Source: Anaerolineae bacterium
GTDB lineage: Bacteria > Chloroflexota > Anaerolineae > Promineifilales > Promineifilaceae
Assembly: GCA_030425205.1 (NCBI GenBank)
Contig: JAUIAP010000005.1
Coordinates: 62,001 to 126,000 of the forward strand
Reading direction: 5' to 3'
DNA length: 64,000 nt
Shown: positions 33,699-42,232 of the stretch, one piece after another
How positions within the stretch are numbered: the stretch's first letter is position 1
How the letters are laid out: every line of letters begins with the position of its first letter
The notes under the pieces: generated by a model
The model's database searches: none
The model's input: only the letters and a program-made list of their open reading frames with translations
What the model was told of the DNA's origin: nothing
Made by a program: the position numbers and the translations under genes

Positions 33699-34880
33699 AT
33701 GCCAAAAACCACCCCTTTTCATCCGCGCCTTGCCACCCACAATCATCCCCAAATTTGGGAAGATTGGTCAGGCTATTTGAGCGCACCGCGTTATCAGTAT
33801 TCTGAAATCAACGAGTATTATGCGATTCGCAATTCGGCCGCACTGTTCGACACGTCCCCCTTGTTTAAATATCGTTTCACGGGCCAAGCAGTGCGCCCGT
33901 TTTTGCGCCGTGTTCTTGCCCGCGACATTCAGAGCTGCGCTGTCGGACAGGCACAATATACCCTCTGGTGCAATGAAGACGGCTTTGTGCTTGAGGATGG
34001 TGTGATCATGCGCGTTGCGGAGAATGAGTATTGGCTGACATCGGCCGAACCGAACTTCCGCTACTTTAACAATCTCGCCAAAAATCAGGCTATTGTGGTC
34101 GAGGACATCTCCGCTGATTATGGCATTCTCGCGCTACAAGGCCCCCATTCGCGCACCATTCTCAATCGTTTATGCGCTGACATCGCGTCGCTTGGCTACT
34201 TTAGGCTGGTCCAGACGACGATTGCCGACTGCCCTGTCACCATTTCGCGCACAGGTTACACGGGGGATTTGGGGTATGAGGTGTGGATTTCGGCCGAAAA
34301 TGCCCTGCCCGTTTTTGATGCAATCTGGCGCGCGGGACGTGACTATAATCTGATCCCTATCGGCACAACCGCCTTGATGTACGCCCGCATTGAGGCGGGT
34401 TTACTGTTGATTGGGGTTGATTTCCACACGGCTCGCTATGCATGGGTCGATGCCCAGCGCGAACGCCCGCATGAGCTTGGATTGGGCAGAATGGTGCGCG
34501 GACAGCATGACTTTATTGGAAAGTCCGCTATCCGTGCAGCGACTCCACGTTGGCGGACTGTCGGTATCGCCGTCGATTGGCACAACTATGAACGGATTCA
34601 CCGTGAGGCGGGTATTATGCCGCCCAAAGAAGGAGTGCTGGTGCAGGAGACGATGAGCTTATATCGGCCGAATTCCAACTACGATTATCTCGGCTACGTC
34701 AGCAGCTTTTGTTACTCTTCCCTACTCAAAAAGCACATCGGAATCGCCAAACTGCATCCCGACTATTGCGCTGTCGGAACGGAAGTCGAATTAGAAATCG
34801 GCGTCATCCGCAAACCTGAATATGTCTTGGCAAGCGTCGCACCACTGTCATTTTACAATCCACCGCGCAAAACTGCATAA
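33699..34880 (+). CDS. GcvT-like aminomethyltransferase family protein
   Basis: The 393-residue protein belongs to the folate-binding aminomethyltransferase family (glycine cleavage T-protein, dimethylglycine/sarcosine dehydrogenase C-domain). Visible marks are EYYAIRNSAALFDTSPL, the DGFVLEDGVIMR loop, ILALQGPHSR, SRTGYTGDLGYEVW and the C-terminal barrel (GYVSSFCYS). The family moves one-carbon units from amines to tetrahydrofolate. No gcvP or gcvH is near, so a demethylase for a methylated amine is more likely than glycine cleavage. It is followed after 55 bp by a FAD oxidoreductase, which may form a pair with it. Confidence 0.88.
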   Translation: MPKTTPFHPRLATHNHPQIWEDWSGYLSAPRYQYSEINEYYAIRNSAALFDTSPLFKYRFTGQAVRPFLRRVLARDIQSCAVGQAQYTLWCNEDGFVLEDGVIMRVAENEYWLTSAEPNFRYFNNLAKNQAIVVEDISADYGILALQGPHSRTILNRLCADIASLGYFRLVQTTIADCPVTISRTGYTGDLGYEVWISAENALPVFDAIWRAGRDYNLIPIGTTALMYARIEAGLLLIGVDFHTARYAWVDAQRERPHELGLGRMVRGQHDFIGKSAIRAATPRWRTVGIAVDWHNYERIHREAGIMPPKEGVLVQETMSLYRPNSNYDYLGYVSSFCYSSLLKKHIGIAKLHPDYCAVGTEVELEIGVIRKPEYVLASVAPLSFYNPPRKTA

Positions 34881-34935
34881 ATTATAGAGAGCGTGTTTCA
34901 GGCTATGTTGTGCTTCGAAACATGCGATGTGACAA

Positions 34936-36540
34936 ATGAAGACAAATCACGACGCAATAATCATTGGTGGGGGACATAACGGTTTAGTCAATGCGGCCTA
35001 CCTCGCAAAAGCTGGCCTCGATGTTTTGGTGCTTGAACGCCGCAACATCGTCGGCGGTGCGGCCGTCACCGAAGAGCTGCTGCCCGGCTACAAATTCACC
35101 ACCTTCTCCTATGCGCTGAGTCTGTTACGCCCCGACATCGTGCAAGACCTCAACCTCGTTGAACACGGCATGATGGTGCTGCCCATGCCGCGCACCTTTC
35201 AGCCCGACTATGCGGGTAACTATCTACTACTCGGCGCCGACAAATGGGAAAACTATCACGAAATCGCGCGCCATTCCCGCAATGATGCGGAGGCATATCT
35301 CGATTTTGGTCACAAACTCGACCGCCTATGTTTTGCGCTCAAGCCGATCATGGACGAAATTCCACCCAATATCTTGAGTGAGGATTCGGCCGAAATTGCC
35401 AAGCGGGAACAGCTTCACGTCTATCTCGCCAACCTCGATGCCGATTTGCGCGCGCTGCTCGACATCTTTTGGACAGGCAGTGTCGCCGAGATATTGGACG
35501 AATACTTTGAGAGTGACATCGTAAAATCACTACTCGCATCAAGCAGCATCATCGGCAGTATGGTCAGTCCACGTTCGCCGGGCTCTGGTCTCGTCTATCT
35601 TTTCCACGTCATTGGCGAATTTGATGGTGTATTTGGCGAATGGGGCTTCCACAAGGGAGGCAATGGCGCATTTACGCAAGCCCTCGCGCGTTCCGTTGCG
35701 GCATTCGGCGGCACAATCCGCACCGATGCGGCTGTCGATCACGTCATCGTTGCCGATGGCAAGGCGGTCGGCGTCGCATTGGCCGATGGCGAAAAAATCT
35801 ATGCCGACACGGTGATCAGCGCGCTCGACCCGCGCCGAACATTCAAACAACTGGTCAATCCTGCCACGCTGCCCAGTGATCTAATCAGCGCAATCGACAG
35901 CTATAAATTTCAGGGAACGGCTGCCAAAGTTAACTTTGCACTTGCCGATCTGCCGCCGTTTCCCGGCTTTGCCGATCGCCCCGACATCTTTCAGGGATTT
36001 GTCAACGTCGGGCCGTCGCTCGACTATCTTGAAGCTGCATTTGAAGATGCCAAGCTGGGTCGCTTCAGTCGTCGCCCCTTCTTAGACTGCTGTGTGCAAT
36101 CGACCATCGACCCCGATATGTCCCCAGCTGGCAAGCACATCATGTCTTGCTTTGTGATGTACGCCCCGTACCATCTCGCGGAAAGTGATTGGGACAGCGA
36201 GCGCGAAAATCTCGGTGATACCGTGCAAGCGACATTAGAGGAATTCTTTCCTGGCTTTAGCGATCTCGTGTTGCATCGTGAAGTGGTTACGCCGCTCGAT
36301 ATCGAACGCATCGTTGGTTTGAGCGAAGGCAACATCTTTCAGGGGGAAATGTTTGCGTCGCAGATGTTTTACAACCGACCCGCGCCGGGTTGGAATCAAT
36401 ACCGCACACCGATTGAGGGGTATTATCAGTGTGGCTCTGGCACCCATCCGGGCGGCTGTGTGATTGGTGGGCCGGGCAAACTCGCTGCGCGTCAAATTCT
36501 GAATGATTTAATTGGCGATTCTAGGGTAGTGGCTAGGTAA
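34936..36540 (+). CDS. Phytoene dehydrogenase-like FAD/NAD(P)-binding oxidoreductase
   Basis: The 534-residue protein opens with the dinucleotide-binding motif AIIIGGGHNGLVNAAYLAKAG and the LERRNIVGGAAVTEE loop typical of the CrtI/PYROXD2 group. At the C-terminus it has the second FAD motif (YQCGSGTHPGGCVIGGPGKLAAR). Members include carotene desaturases and poorly known oxidoreductases; the PYROXD2-like subgroup fits best. No carotenoid genes are adjacent. A small hairpin (GCGTGTTTC/GAAACATGC, 34891-34925) lies just before the start. Probably the last gene of the run starting at 32939. Confidence 0.92.
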   Translation: MKTNHDAIIIGGGHNGLVNAAYLAKAGLDVLVLERRNIVGGAAVTEELLPGYKFTTFSYALSLLRPDIVQDLNLVEHGMMVLPMPRTFQPDYAGNYLLLGADKWENYHEIARHSRNDAEAYLDFGHKLDRLCFALKPIMDEIPPNILSEDSAEIAKREQLHVYLANLDADLRALLDIFWTGSVAEILDEYFESDIVKSLLASSSIIGSMVSPRSPGSGLVYLFHVIGEFDGVFGEWGFHKGGNGAFTQALARSVAAFGGTIRTDAAVDHVIVADGKAVGVALADGEKIYADTVISALDPRRTFKQLVNPATLPSDLISAIDSYKFQGTAAKVNFALADLPPFPGFADRPDIFQGFVNVGPSLDYLEAAFEDAKLGRFSRRPFLDCCVQSTIDPDMSPAGKHIMSCFVMYAPYHLAESDWDSERENLGDTVQATLEEFFPGFSDLVLHREVVTPLDIERIVGLSEGNIFQGEMFASQMFYNRPAPGWNQYRTPIEGYYQCGSGTHPGGCVIGGPGKLAARQILNDLIGDSRVVAR

Positions 36541-36572
36541 ACGGCATATGATTGCAATTAGCCTGCAAGTGA

Positions 36573-36629
36573 ACGCCGTTCATCTCGCCCTTTTGTCAGC
36601 ATAACCGAAGAGGGCGAGACAAATGGCGT
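36573..36629. repeat. Imperfect long stem-loop in the convergent spacer
   Basis: ACGCCGTTCATCTCGCCC (36573-36590) pairs with 36612-36629 at about 15 of 18 positions, with a perfect CTCGCCCT/AGGGCGAG core. No T tract. It may be a dispersed repeat or part of a double terminator with the hairpin at 36659. Confidence 0.45.
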
Positions 36630-36658
36630 AAATTCTCAATCCAAGTGAGAAGGGAAAT

Positions 36659-36686
36659 GTAGTGCGTTATGATGCACTACGTTTTT
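36659..36686 (+). terminator. Intrinsic terminator of the FAD oxidoreductase run
   Basis: GTAGTGC (36659-36665) and GCACTAC (36674-36680) form a stem followed by GTTTTT. It overlaps the last codons of the convergent phosphatase gene. Confidence 0.7.
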
Positions 36687-37273
36687 ACAGAATCAGAAAC
36701 ACCAAACAGCCCCTGCATCTCGAAATCAGGCAACGACAGTACCGCATAGCACGGCATTCCCAACTGCTGAATATCCTGCCAGACGGCGAACGCATCAGCG
36801 CCAATGCAGCGAGCGATAAATAGCGCCATCACTGTGCCATGTGTGACAATGGCAATTGTGCCGTTGGGGGAGTCATCTTGCGTGTCGTAGATGCCATTGG
36901 CAAAACGACCACGTGCGTCAAATGCGCTTTCTGTGCCATAGACAACATCGACCGGTTCCGCAAAAAATCGCGCCATTTGTGCGGTGAAGTCGGCTTGATT
37001 CGCAAAATATGGGGCATTCTCAGAGCGATCATGCTCATCAAAGTCATCAACCGCATCTGCTCCATCGATGCCCAATTGGGCTGCGAGAAGCTCGCCTGTC
37101 TCAATCGCCTTCTGCTGAGTGCTTGTAAACAGCGCGTCGATTTGATAGGGACGCAACGCCGCTGCCAAGTCGGTGATGCTTGTGCGCCCCCGTTCTGTGA
37201 GAGGCCATTCACGGTTTGGTAAATCGGCCGATTGTTTCGTCTCTGCATGTCGAATTAGAATTAACTTCCGCAT
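36677..37273 (-). CDS. Histidine phosphatase superfamily protein
   Basis: The 198-residue protein starts MRKLILIRHAET, with the catalytic RHAE box of phosphoglycerate-mutase-like phosphatases (His9). It has WPLTERGR, LFTSTQQKAIETGE and the second His in IVTHGTVMALF. The phospho-enzyme chemistry is clear but the substrate is not; family members act on sugar phosphates, cobalamin precursors or proteins. It starts 3 bp after the crcB stop, so both form an operon. Confidence 0.93.
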   Translation of the reverse strand: MRKLILIRHAETKQSADLPNREWPLTERGRTSITDLAAALRPYQIDALFTSTQQKAIETGELLAAQLGIDGADAVDDFDEHDRSENAPYFANQADFTAQMARFFAEPVDVVYGTESAFDARGRFANGIYDTQDDSPNGTIAIVTHGTVMALFIARCIGADAFAVWQDIQQLGMPCYAVLSLPDFEMQGLFGVSDSVKT

Positions 37274-37276
37274 AAT

Positions 37277-37642
37277 TTATCGCACGAGCGTCGCCCCCAG
37301 CCACGCCAATAAAATCCCCAAACTATTGCTAAGAAACAGATAGGCCAGTGCAACGCCCACTTTGCCATCTGACATCAAGCGCATATTTTCGAGCGCAAAG
37401 GTTGAAAATGTCGTCAATGCCCCAAGTAGACCCGTCATTAAGAGCGGGCGCAAATCGTCAGGCAAAATCGCATTTTCGGCCGATTGCCAAAGCACGCCGA
37501 GTAAGAACGCACCGAGCAGATTAACGAACAGCGTCCCATAGGGAAAGTCGCCATCGAGATAACGATAGGGGAGGCTTGAGAGCAGAAAACGCAAAATCGC
37601 GCCAACTGCGCCCCCTGCTGCAATTAACGCGATCTGTTTCAT
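37277..37642 (-). CDS. crcB: Fluoride channel CrcB/Fluc
   Basis: This 121-residue protein has four transmembrane helices and the family marks GGAVGAILRFLLS, YGTLFVNLLGAFLLG and the Na+/F- signature GLLGALTTFSTFALE. Fluc dimers export toxic fluoride. I see no fluoride riboswitch in the 114 bp upstream, which instead contain two heptamer-repeat blocks. Confidence 0.95.
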   Translation of the reverse strand: MKQIALIAAGGAVGAILRFLLSSLPYRYLDGDFPYGTLFVNLLGAFLLGVLWQSAENAILPDDLRPLLMTGLLGALTTFSTFALENMRLMSDGKVGVALAYLFLSNSLGILLAWLGATLVR

Positions 37643-37651
37643 AGTAAATAA

Positions 37652-37745
37652 GTGGCTAGTGGCTAGTGGCTAGTAAAGTAATACGGATTGTGTAAAACCC
37701 AGTACGCATCGACCAGTCAATACGCAACACGCAATACGCAATACG
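37652..37745. repeat. Two tandem heptamer arrays: GTGGCTA x3 and CAATACG x4
   Basis: Three exact copies of GTGGCTA occupy 37652-37672. Four 7-mers CAATACG, CAACACG, CAATACG, CAATACG occupy 37718-37745. Both lie in the 114-bp spacer between crcB and the C39-peptidase gene. GTGGCTA is a rotated reverse complement of the GCCACTA repeat at 49122-49149. Confidence 0.75.
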
Positions 37746-37756
37746 TCTCTTCCTTC

Positions 37757-39133
37757 CTACCCATCGCGCGTCAAATAATCCAACGCCCACTGTGCAGGGT
37801 AGAAATTCTCGTTGACGGCGAGTGCCTCACGATAGGCATTGCCTGCACCGAGTGCATCCCCCGTTGAGGTTAACGCATTGCCAAGCCAGTAGTATGTCTC
37901 TTCAACATTTTTGCCCCCTGTTGTCGTGAGGGTGGCGTTGGAGAGGTCGATGACATCTTGATGTCGGCCGATTTTATAATACGCCATGTAAGGTCTAAAT
38001 TGATACCACAACATGCGATATGGCAATTCGTAGCTCCGTGCACTGTCAAAGGCACTTGAACCTTCTTCATAAAAGGCCGCTTCACCCGTTAATACGCCTA
38101 ACTCTGTCAGGCTTGTGCCAAGATTAAACCATGCAAACTTGTCTTCGGGATTCTCTGCAAGCTGCTCCCGCGCACGCTCAGCCGTGTAGTGCCACATCGT
38201 TATTTCATCGGTTAGATTTTCGCCCAAAATGGCGTTGATGCGTGGCCTGTCTGCGTCAGGAAAGACGACATAAAAGGTGTAGTTGAAATCCTTCCAACTC
38301 GTCCAGAGGTCATCATAGCTGACCGAAATGCCGTCTGGTGACCAGCCACCGTATTCACCATAGGTGTCCATCGCCAAAAAGGTTTCGGTTGTATCATCAT
38401 ATCCAAAGACGGTCAGATAATGTCCGTACCAGCCTTGACCATCATTAAAGTCCGCCCCTCGTTCGACAACGACGGGGTAGCCATCAGCAATAAATTGCTT
38501 GATATGCTCCAATGTGCCGCCACTGCGTGCTGTCGAACTGAGCGTTGTCTGCTCATTGACATAGTCGTTAATTTGCCACGGACTTACGTTGCGGTCATAT
38601 TGATTTGGCTTGAGGTAGGCTGCTGCATCCGTTTGGGTTGTGTCATCCCCATGGTAGGCCAGCACAATCGACAAATTCGCAGGGCCACAGTTGTTGAATG
38701 CTTGTGGCACATTGATCACGTTCGGCAAGGTGATGCTGACGGGTAACGGTGTGGGAGACGGTGTGGGCGTGTTGGTAGGGGTCGGTTCTGGTGTGGGCGT
38801 GTTGGTCGGAATCGCAGTTGCAGTCGCCTCTTCCACGACAGTCTCGACGACGGTAGCGGTCGGCGGTAGCGGTGTTGCGGTTGCCGTCGGCTCAACTGTT
38901 GCCGTAGGTAGAACTTCTTCGACACCGGGAATCGCTTGCAGCGTATTGTTGGCTTGATCACTCGATTGGGCTGGCGCGGGGAGCGGCGCGGGCGTTGGGC
39001 CAAAATCGGGGATCATCAGCGCAATACGCGGTGGCAAGCGCGTATAGAGTGAATCAGATGTCAGCAGAAAGGCCGCGACACCGAGAAAAACACCTGCGAG
39101 AATGACGATGGAAACTTTGGTGAATGAGTTCAT
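37757..39133 (-). CDS. Membrane-anchored C39-like cysteine peptidase with TPR-type repeats (copy B)
   Basis: The 458-residue protein has a signal anchor at residues 8-25, then a Pro/Thr-rich linker (about 45-135, NTPTP-type). The papain-like C39 domain has Cys in NNCGPANLS (about residue 148), His in WYGHYLTVFGYDD (about 236) and Asp in AMDTYGEYGG (about 256). The last 170 residues are helical and TPR-like (FAWFNLGTSL, YYWLGNALTSTGDALGAGNAYREAL). It is a paralogue of the gene immediately upstream, 3 bp away. Role: probably an extracytoplasmic peptidase; leader-peptide processing is the known job of ABC-linked C39 domains but no exporter is present. Confidence 0.88.
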   Translation of the reverse strand: MNSFTKVSIVILAGVFLGVAAFLLTSDSLYTRLPPRIALMIPDFGPTPAPLPAPAQSSDQANNTLQAIPGVEEVLPTATVEPTATATPLPPTATVVETVVEEATATAIPTNTPTPEPTPTNTPTPSPTPLPVSITLPNVINVPQAFNNCGPANLSIVLAYHGDDTTQTDAAAYLKPNQYDRNVSPWQINDYVNEQTTLSSTARSGGTLEHIKQFIADGYPVVVERGADFNDGQGWYGHYLTVFGYDDTTETFLAMDTYGEYGGWSPDGISVSYDDLWTSWKDFNYTFYVVFPDADRPRINAILGENLTDEITMWHYTAERAREQLAENPEDKFAWFNLGTSLTELGVLTGEAAFYEEGSSAFDSARSYELPYRMLWYQFRPYMAYYKIGRHQDVIDLSNATLTTTGGKNVEETYYWLGNALTSTGDALGAGNAYREALAVNENFYPAQWALDYLTRDG

Positions 39134-39136
39134 AGC

Positions 39137-40519
39137 TTACCCGTCGAGGCGCGCAAGTGCCTCGTTCGCTGGTTGAAAATAGGGGTTGAATTCGGCCGAT
39201 GCTGCATAGTCAGCGCGTGCATTTTGTACGTTGCCCAACGCCTCATAAGCACGTCCACGCCAGTAAAACGACTCCTCAAAATAGGGTCGCCCGTCCAGCG
39301 TTGCGTCCGCCAACAGAATGATGTCGTTGTAACGACCCTGTTGATAGTACGCTTCATAGGGGCCAAACTGATACCATAACATACGCCATGGCAGCCCAAT
39401 TGAACGTGCACGATCATAGGCGGCGACCGCCTCTTCATACTGTCCTAACTCAAGATGGGATGTGCCGATGTTAAACCACGCGAACGCATTGGTTGGTTGA
39501 TTCTGCACCGTCAACTCATTGCGCTCAAGGCTGGCTTGCCACATTTTGGTGTCGTCATAGCTATCGCCCAGCAGTACGGCCAACTCCGCTTGTCGCTCTG
39601 GCTCAGAGAGAACGACGTAGGTGTTATTAAATTGCGGCCAATAGGCGAGCAGTTCGGCATAGGGAAAAGATCGGCCGAGCGGCGAGTTCTGATCAACGAG
39701 CGAGGCCGCATCCCAGATTAACGAGTCAAAGACCCAAAATTCCTCAGCCGCATCATCATAGCCGACGGCCAACACGTAATGCCCATACCATTCAAGCCAT
39801 GCCACCTCACCGGGGGGATCTAAGCCGATCTCAAGGATGACTGGGAAGCCGTTTGCCAACAACGTTTTTAGCTCAGCCAGCGTCCCGTTGACGCGCTCCA
39901 ATGCGTTGTAGGAGGTGTTTTGGTTGACATAGTCGGCCATTTGGTAGGGCGCGACGTTGCGATCTTCGGGGTTTGGTTTGAGAATCGCCGCCGTATCATA
40001 TTGTGTCAACTGTTCACCAAAAACGCTCAATCCCATCGCCAATGTCGCAGGGCCACAGTTGTTCCAGTCCTGCTGGTGATGGGTAATATTTTCGATCCGC
40101 GTATAGGCGGGGAGCGGTGTGGCCAATGGCTCTGGGGTCACAGTTTGTGTGAAAATTGTGCTATCGACGACCTCTGTCGCAATCACTTCGTCCACAACGA
40201 CAGCTGCCACCTCTGGTAATGGTGTCGCGGGCACGATTGGGGTCGATGTTGGCCGCAGTTCCGACTTTGTCGGCGAGGGAATCGGGACAATGGCGATTTC
40301 CGCATCAAGCGGCAGATCGACCGAGGGCAATACGGCACTCTCAGGCTCTGGAATGACCAGATGCTGCACAAAAGTTGGAAAACGTGAGAGATAGCGTGAG
40401 GGGATTGTGCGTAAAATGTTCCAGCTAATTACCGCCAGTGCAATCAGTGCAACGATTGTAATTAGACTAATAAGTAATGGACTGATCTCTTTTTTTCGAG
40501 AGCGTGATGTTTGATTCAT
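39137..40519 (-). CDS. Membrane-anchored C39-like cysteine peptidase with TPR-type repeats (copy A)
   Basis: The protein has 460 residues from the ATG at 40519 (a more distal start is possible). It shares the architecture of its downstream neighbour: transmembrane anchor (about 15-38), Pro/Thr linker, C39 domain with DWNNCGPATLAMG (Cys about 155), WYGHYVLAVGYDD (His about 245) and VFDSLIWD, then TPR-like helices (FAWFNIGTSHLELGQYEEAVAAYDRA). The paralogues are moderately diverged, so the duplication is not recent. A TATAAT box on the minus strand (40634-40639) may belong to its promoter. Both copies probably come from one mRNA. Confidence 0.88.
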   Translation of the reverse strand: MNQTSRSRKKEISPLLISLITIVALIALAVISWNILRTIPSRYLSRFPTFVQHLVIPEPESAVLPSVDLPLDAEIAIVPIPSPTKSELRPTSTPIVPATPLPEVAAVVVDEVIATEVVDSTIFTQTVTPEPLATPLPAYTRIENITHHQQDWNNCGPATLAMGLSVFGEQLTQYDTAAILKPNPEDRNVAPYQMADYVNQNTSYNALERVNGTLAELKTLLANGFPVILEIGLDPPGEVAWLEWYGHYVLAVGYDDAAEEFWVFDSLIWDAASLVDQNSPLGRSFPYAELLAYWPQFNNTYVVLSEPERQAELAVLLGDSYDDTKMWQASLERNELTVQNQPTNAFAWFNIGTSHLELGQYEEAVAAYDRARSIGLPWRMLWYQFGPYEAYYQQGRYNDIILLADATLDGRPYFEESFYWRGRAYEALGNVQNARADYAASAEFNPYFQPANEALARLDG

Positions 40520-40864
40520 AAACCAGCTCTTCCTTTTCTCAGCAATCAAAGAGAGGCAATACTCTCTCAAAGTAGCGTGTTTAGTCGTTCAATTTGAACA
40601 AATTTACAAATTATCAATTTCGAAACGATGGACATTATAGCTAATGGGAAACGGCTCCGTTTGCAACGTCGCTGAACGTTCATCAAAAATTCTACACGAC
40701 TGAATACCCGCAGTGTGTAAGAATCCCCACCTTTTTCACGTTACTGAGTGTCTTTCTAAACTTTGTTGGGTGATGAGAGGAAGGTGCAATATGCGGTAAA
40801 ATGTGCACCGCTAAAAGGCATTGAACAAATAGTTCACCGATTATTACACAAATGGAAGCTGTTC
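40520..40864. other. 345-bp divergent intergenic region
   Basis: No gene is seen. It holds a minus-strand TATAAT (40634-40639) for the C39 pair, a small inverted repeat AAACGG-CT-CCGTTT (40649-40662) next to it, and a plus-strand TAAAAT (40797-40802) without a good -35 box. A weak upstream extension of the serine hydrolase frame from 40763 exists but lacks family similarity. Confidence 0.4.
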
Positions 40865-42226
40865 ATGATGATAACCTTCCCCTCAGATATAGCTGAATTT
40901 ATTACTGACAAGATGGCCGAATATCAGGTGCCGGGTGCGTGCATTGGCTTGCTGACGCCTGATGGGATCGCCGTACGCGGTTTTGGGGTGACAAATGTCG
41001 ATCATCCGCAGGCAGTTTCGGCCGAAACGATCTTCCAAATTGGCTCAAACACAAAAACGATGACCGCCACGCTGCTCATGATGATGGCGGAAGTGGGTCA
41101 ACTCGACTTAGATGCGCCGATTTGCAAGATTCTGCCCGACTTCCGCGTGGCGGATGAAACGGTGTCGGCCGAGGCGACCGTAAGGCAGCTATTGACCCAT
41201 TCAACTGGTTGGGTCGGCGATCACTTTATCGACACGGGCAGTGGTGAAGATGCAATCGCCCGCTACGTCGCCTCGATGGGGGACTTACCCCAACTCGCGC
41301 CCCCCGGCGTCGCCTTTTCCTACAACAATGCGGCGTTTGTCGTTGCAGGACGCATCATCGAAGTTGTGACGGGTCAATCGTATGCACGCGCGTTGCAAGA
41401 GCGGTTGTTTGCGCCGCTGGGAATGGCGAACAGCTTTTTTGAGGCAGGGGATGTGATGGTGCGCAGTTTCGTTGTGGGGCATGATGTAGAACCTGAGGGG
41501 GAGCCAAAGGTTGCCAAGCCATGGCCGTTGCCGCGTGCGCTTTATGCGGCTGGTGCGGTTGCCGCGACGGCGGGTGACATGATGACTTATGCCCAATTTT
41601 ATCTCGATAAGGGTCGCACAGCCGACGGCAGACAACTGATTTCGCCAGACGGAATGACGGCATTATGGGAAGAACAATTTCCAATGGGGAGCAACAATGC
41701 AGCGGTCGCGCATAGCTGGTTTGTCGAAGATGTCGGCGGTGTCCGTAGCTATCGGCATGGTGGCGTGACGGTGGGACAGGTTTCGGCCTTTCGTATCATC
41801 CCCGACAAACAGTTTGCCTTTGTCGCCCTAACCAATTGCAACACAGGCGGGCAGCTCAATCAAGCGGTAGAGCGATTTGTGCTAAAGGAGCTATGTGGAA
41901 TTGAGTTAGCGTCACCAAAGGGACGGGAGCCAACTTCGGCCGAAATTGCCCAGTTGGTTGGTCGTTATGATCGGCCGATTTCCGACTTCGTATTGAGCGA
42001 ACAAGATGGGCGATTGATGGGACAAACGATCTCAAAACAGGGCTTTCCAACGGCGGACACCCCGTTGCGTCCGCCCTCGCCACTATTTCCTTGTCAACTT
42101 CTTCCCAATGGGGATTTAATCGTCAGTGAGGGACAATTCAAAGGAGCGCAAGCACAGATTATTCGTCACGATGACGGCGAGATCGGTTGGATACGATTGT
42201 CATTACGTCTGTATCGTCGAGTTTAG
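40865..42226 (+). CDS. Serine beta-lactamase-like (class C/S12) hydrolase
   Basis: The protein has 453 residues from the ATG at 40865 (next ATG at 40868; a more distal frame start at 40763 adds non-homologous residues). The S12 motifs are present: SxxK in GSNTKT (Ser61, Lys64), YxN in SYNNAAF and HGG in YRHGGVTVG. A C-terminal beta domain of about 110 residues follows, as in EstB-like esterases and D-aminopeptidases. No signal peptide is visible, which argues against periplasmic beta-lactam resistance and for an esterase or peptidase. It carries four TCGGCCGA sites. Confidence 0.92.
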   Translation: MMITFPSDIAEFITDKMAEYQVPGACIGLLTPDGIAVRGFGVTNVDHPQAVSAETIFQIGSNTKTMTATLLMMMAEVGQLDLDAPICKILPDFRVADETVSAEATVRQLLTHSTGWVGDHFIDTGSGEDAIARYVASMGDLPQLAPPGVAFSYNNAAFVVAGRIIEVVTGQSYARALQERLFAPLGMANSFFEAGDVMVRSFVVGHDVEPEGEPKVAKPWPLPRALYAAGAVAATAGDMMTYAQFYLDKGRTADGRQLISPDGMTALWEEQFPMGSNNAAVAHSWFVEDVGGVRSYRHGGVTVGQVSAFRIIPDKQFAFVALTNCNTGGQLNQAVERFVLKELCGIELASPKGREPTSAEIAQLVGRYDRPISDFVLSEQDGRLMGQTISKQGFPTADTPLRPPSPLFPCQLLPNGDLIVSEGQFKGAQAQIIRHDDGEIGWIRLSLRLYRRV

Positions 42227-42232
42227 GAATGA

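Noticed and set aside
37643-37756. Fluoride riboswitch upstream of crcB
   Set aside because: The spacer is made of heptamer repeats and lacks the conserved pseudoknot elements.
40763-40864. N-terminal 34-residue extension of the serine hydrolase
   Set aside because: No similarity to the family and no signal peptide; the ATG at 40865 gives the normal start.
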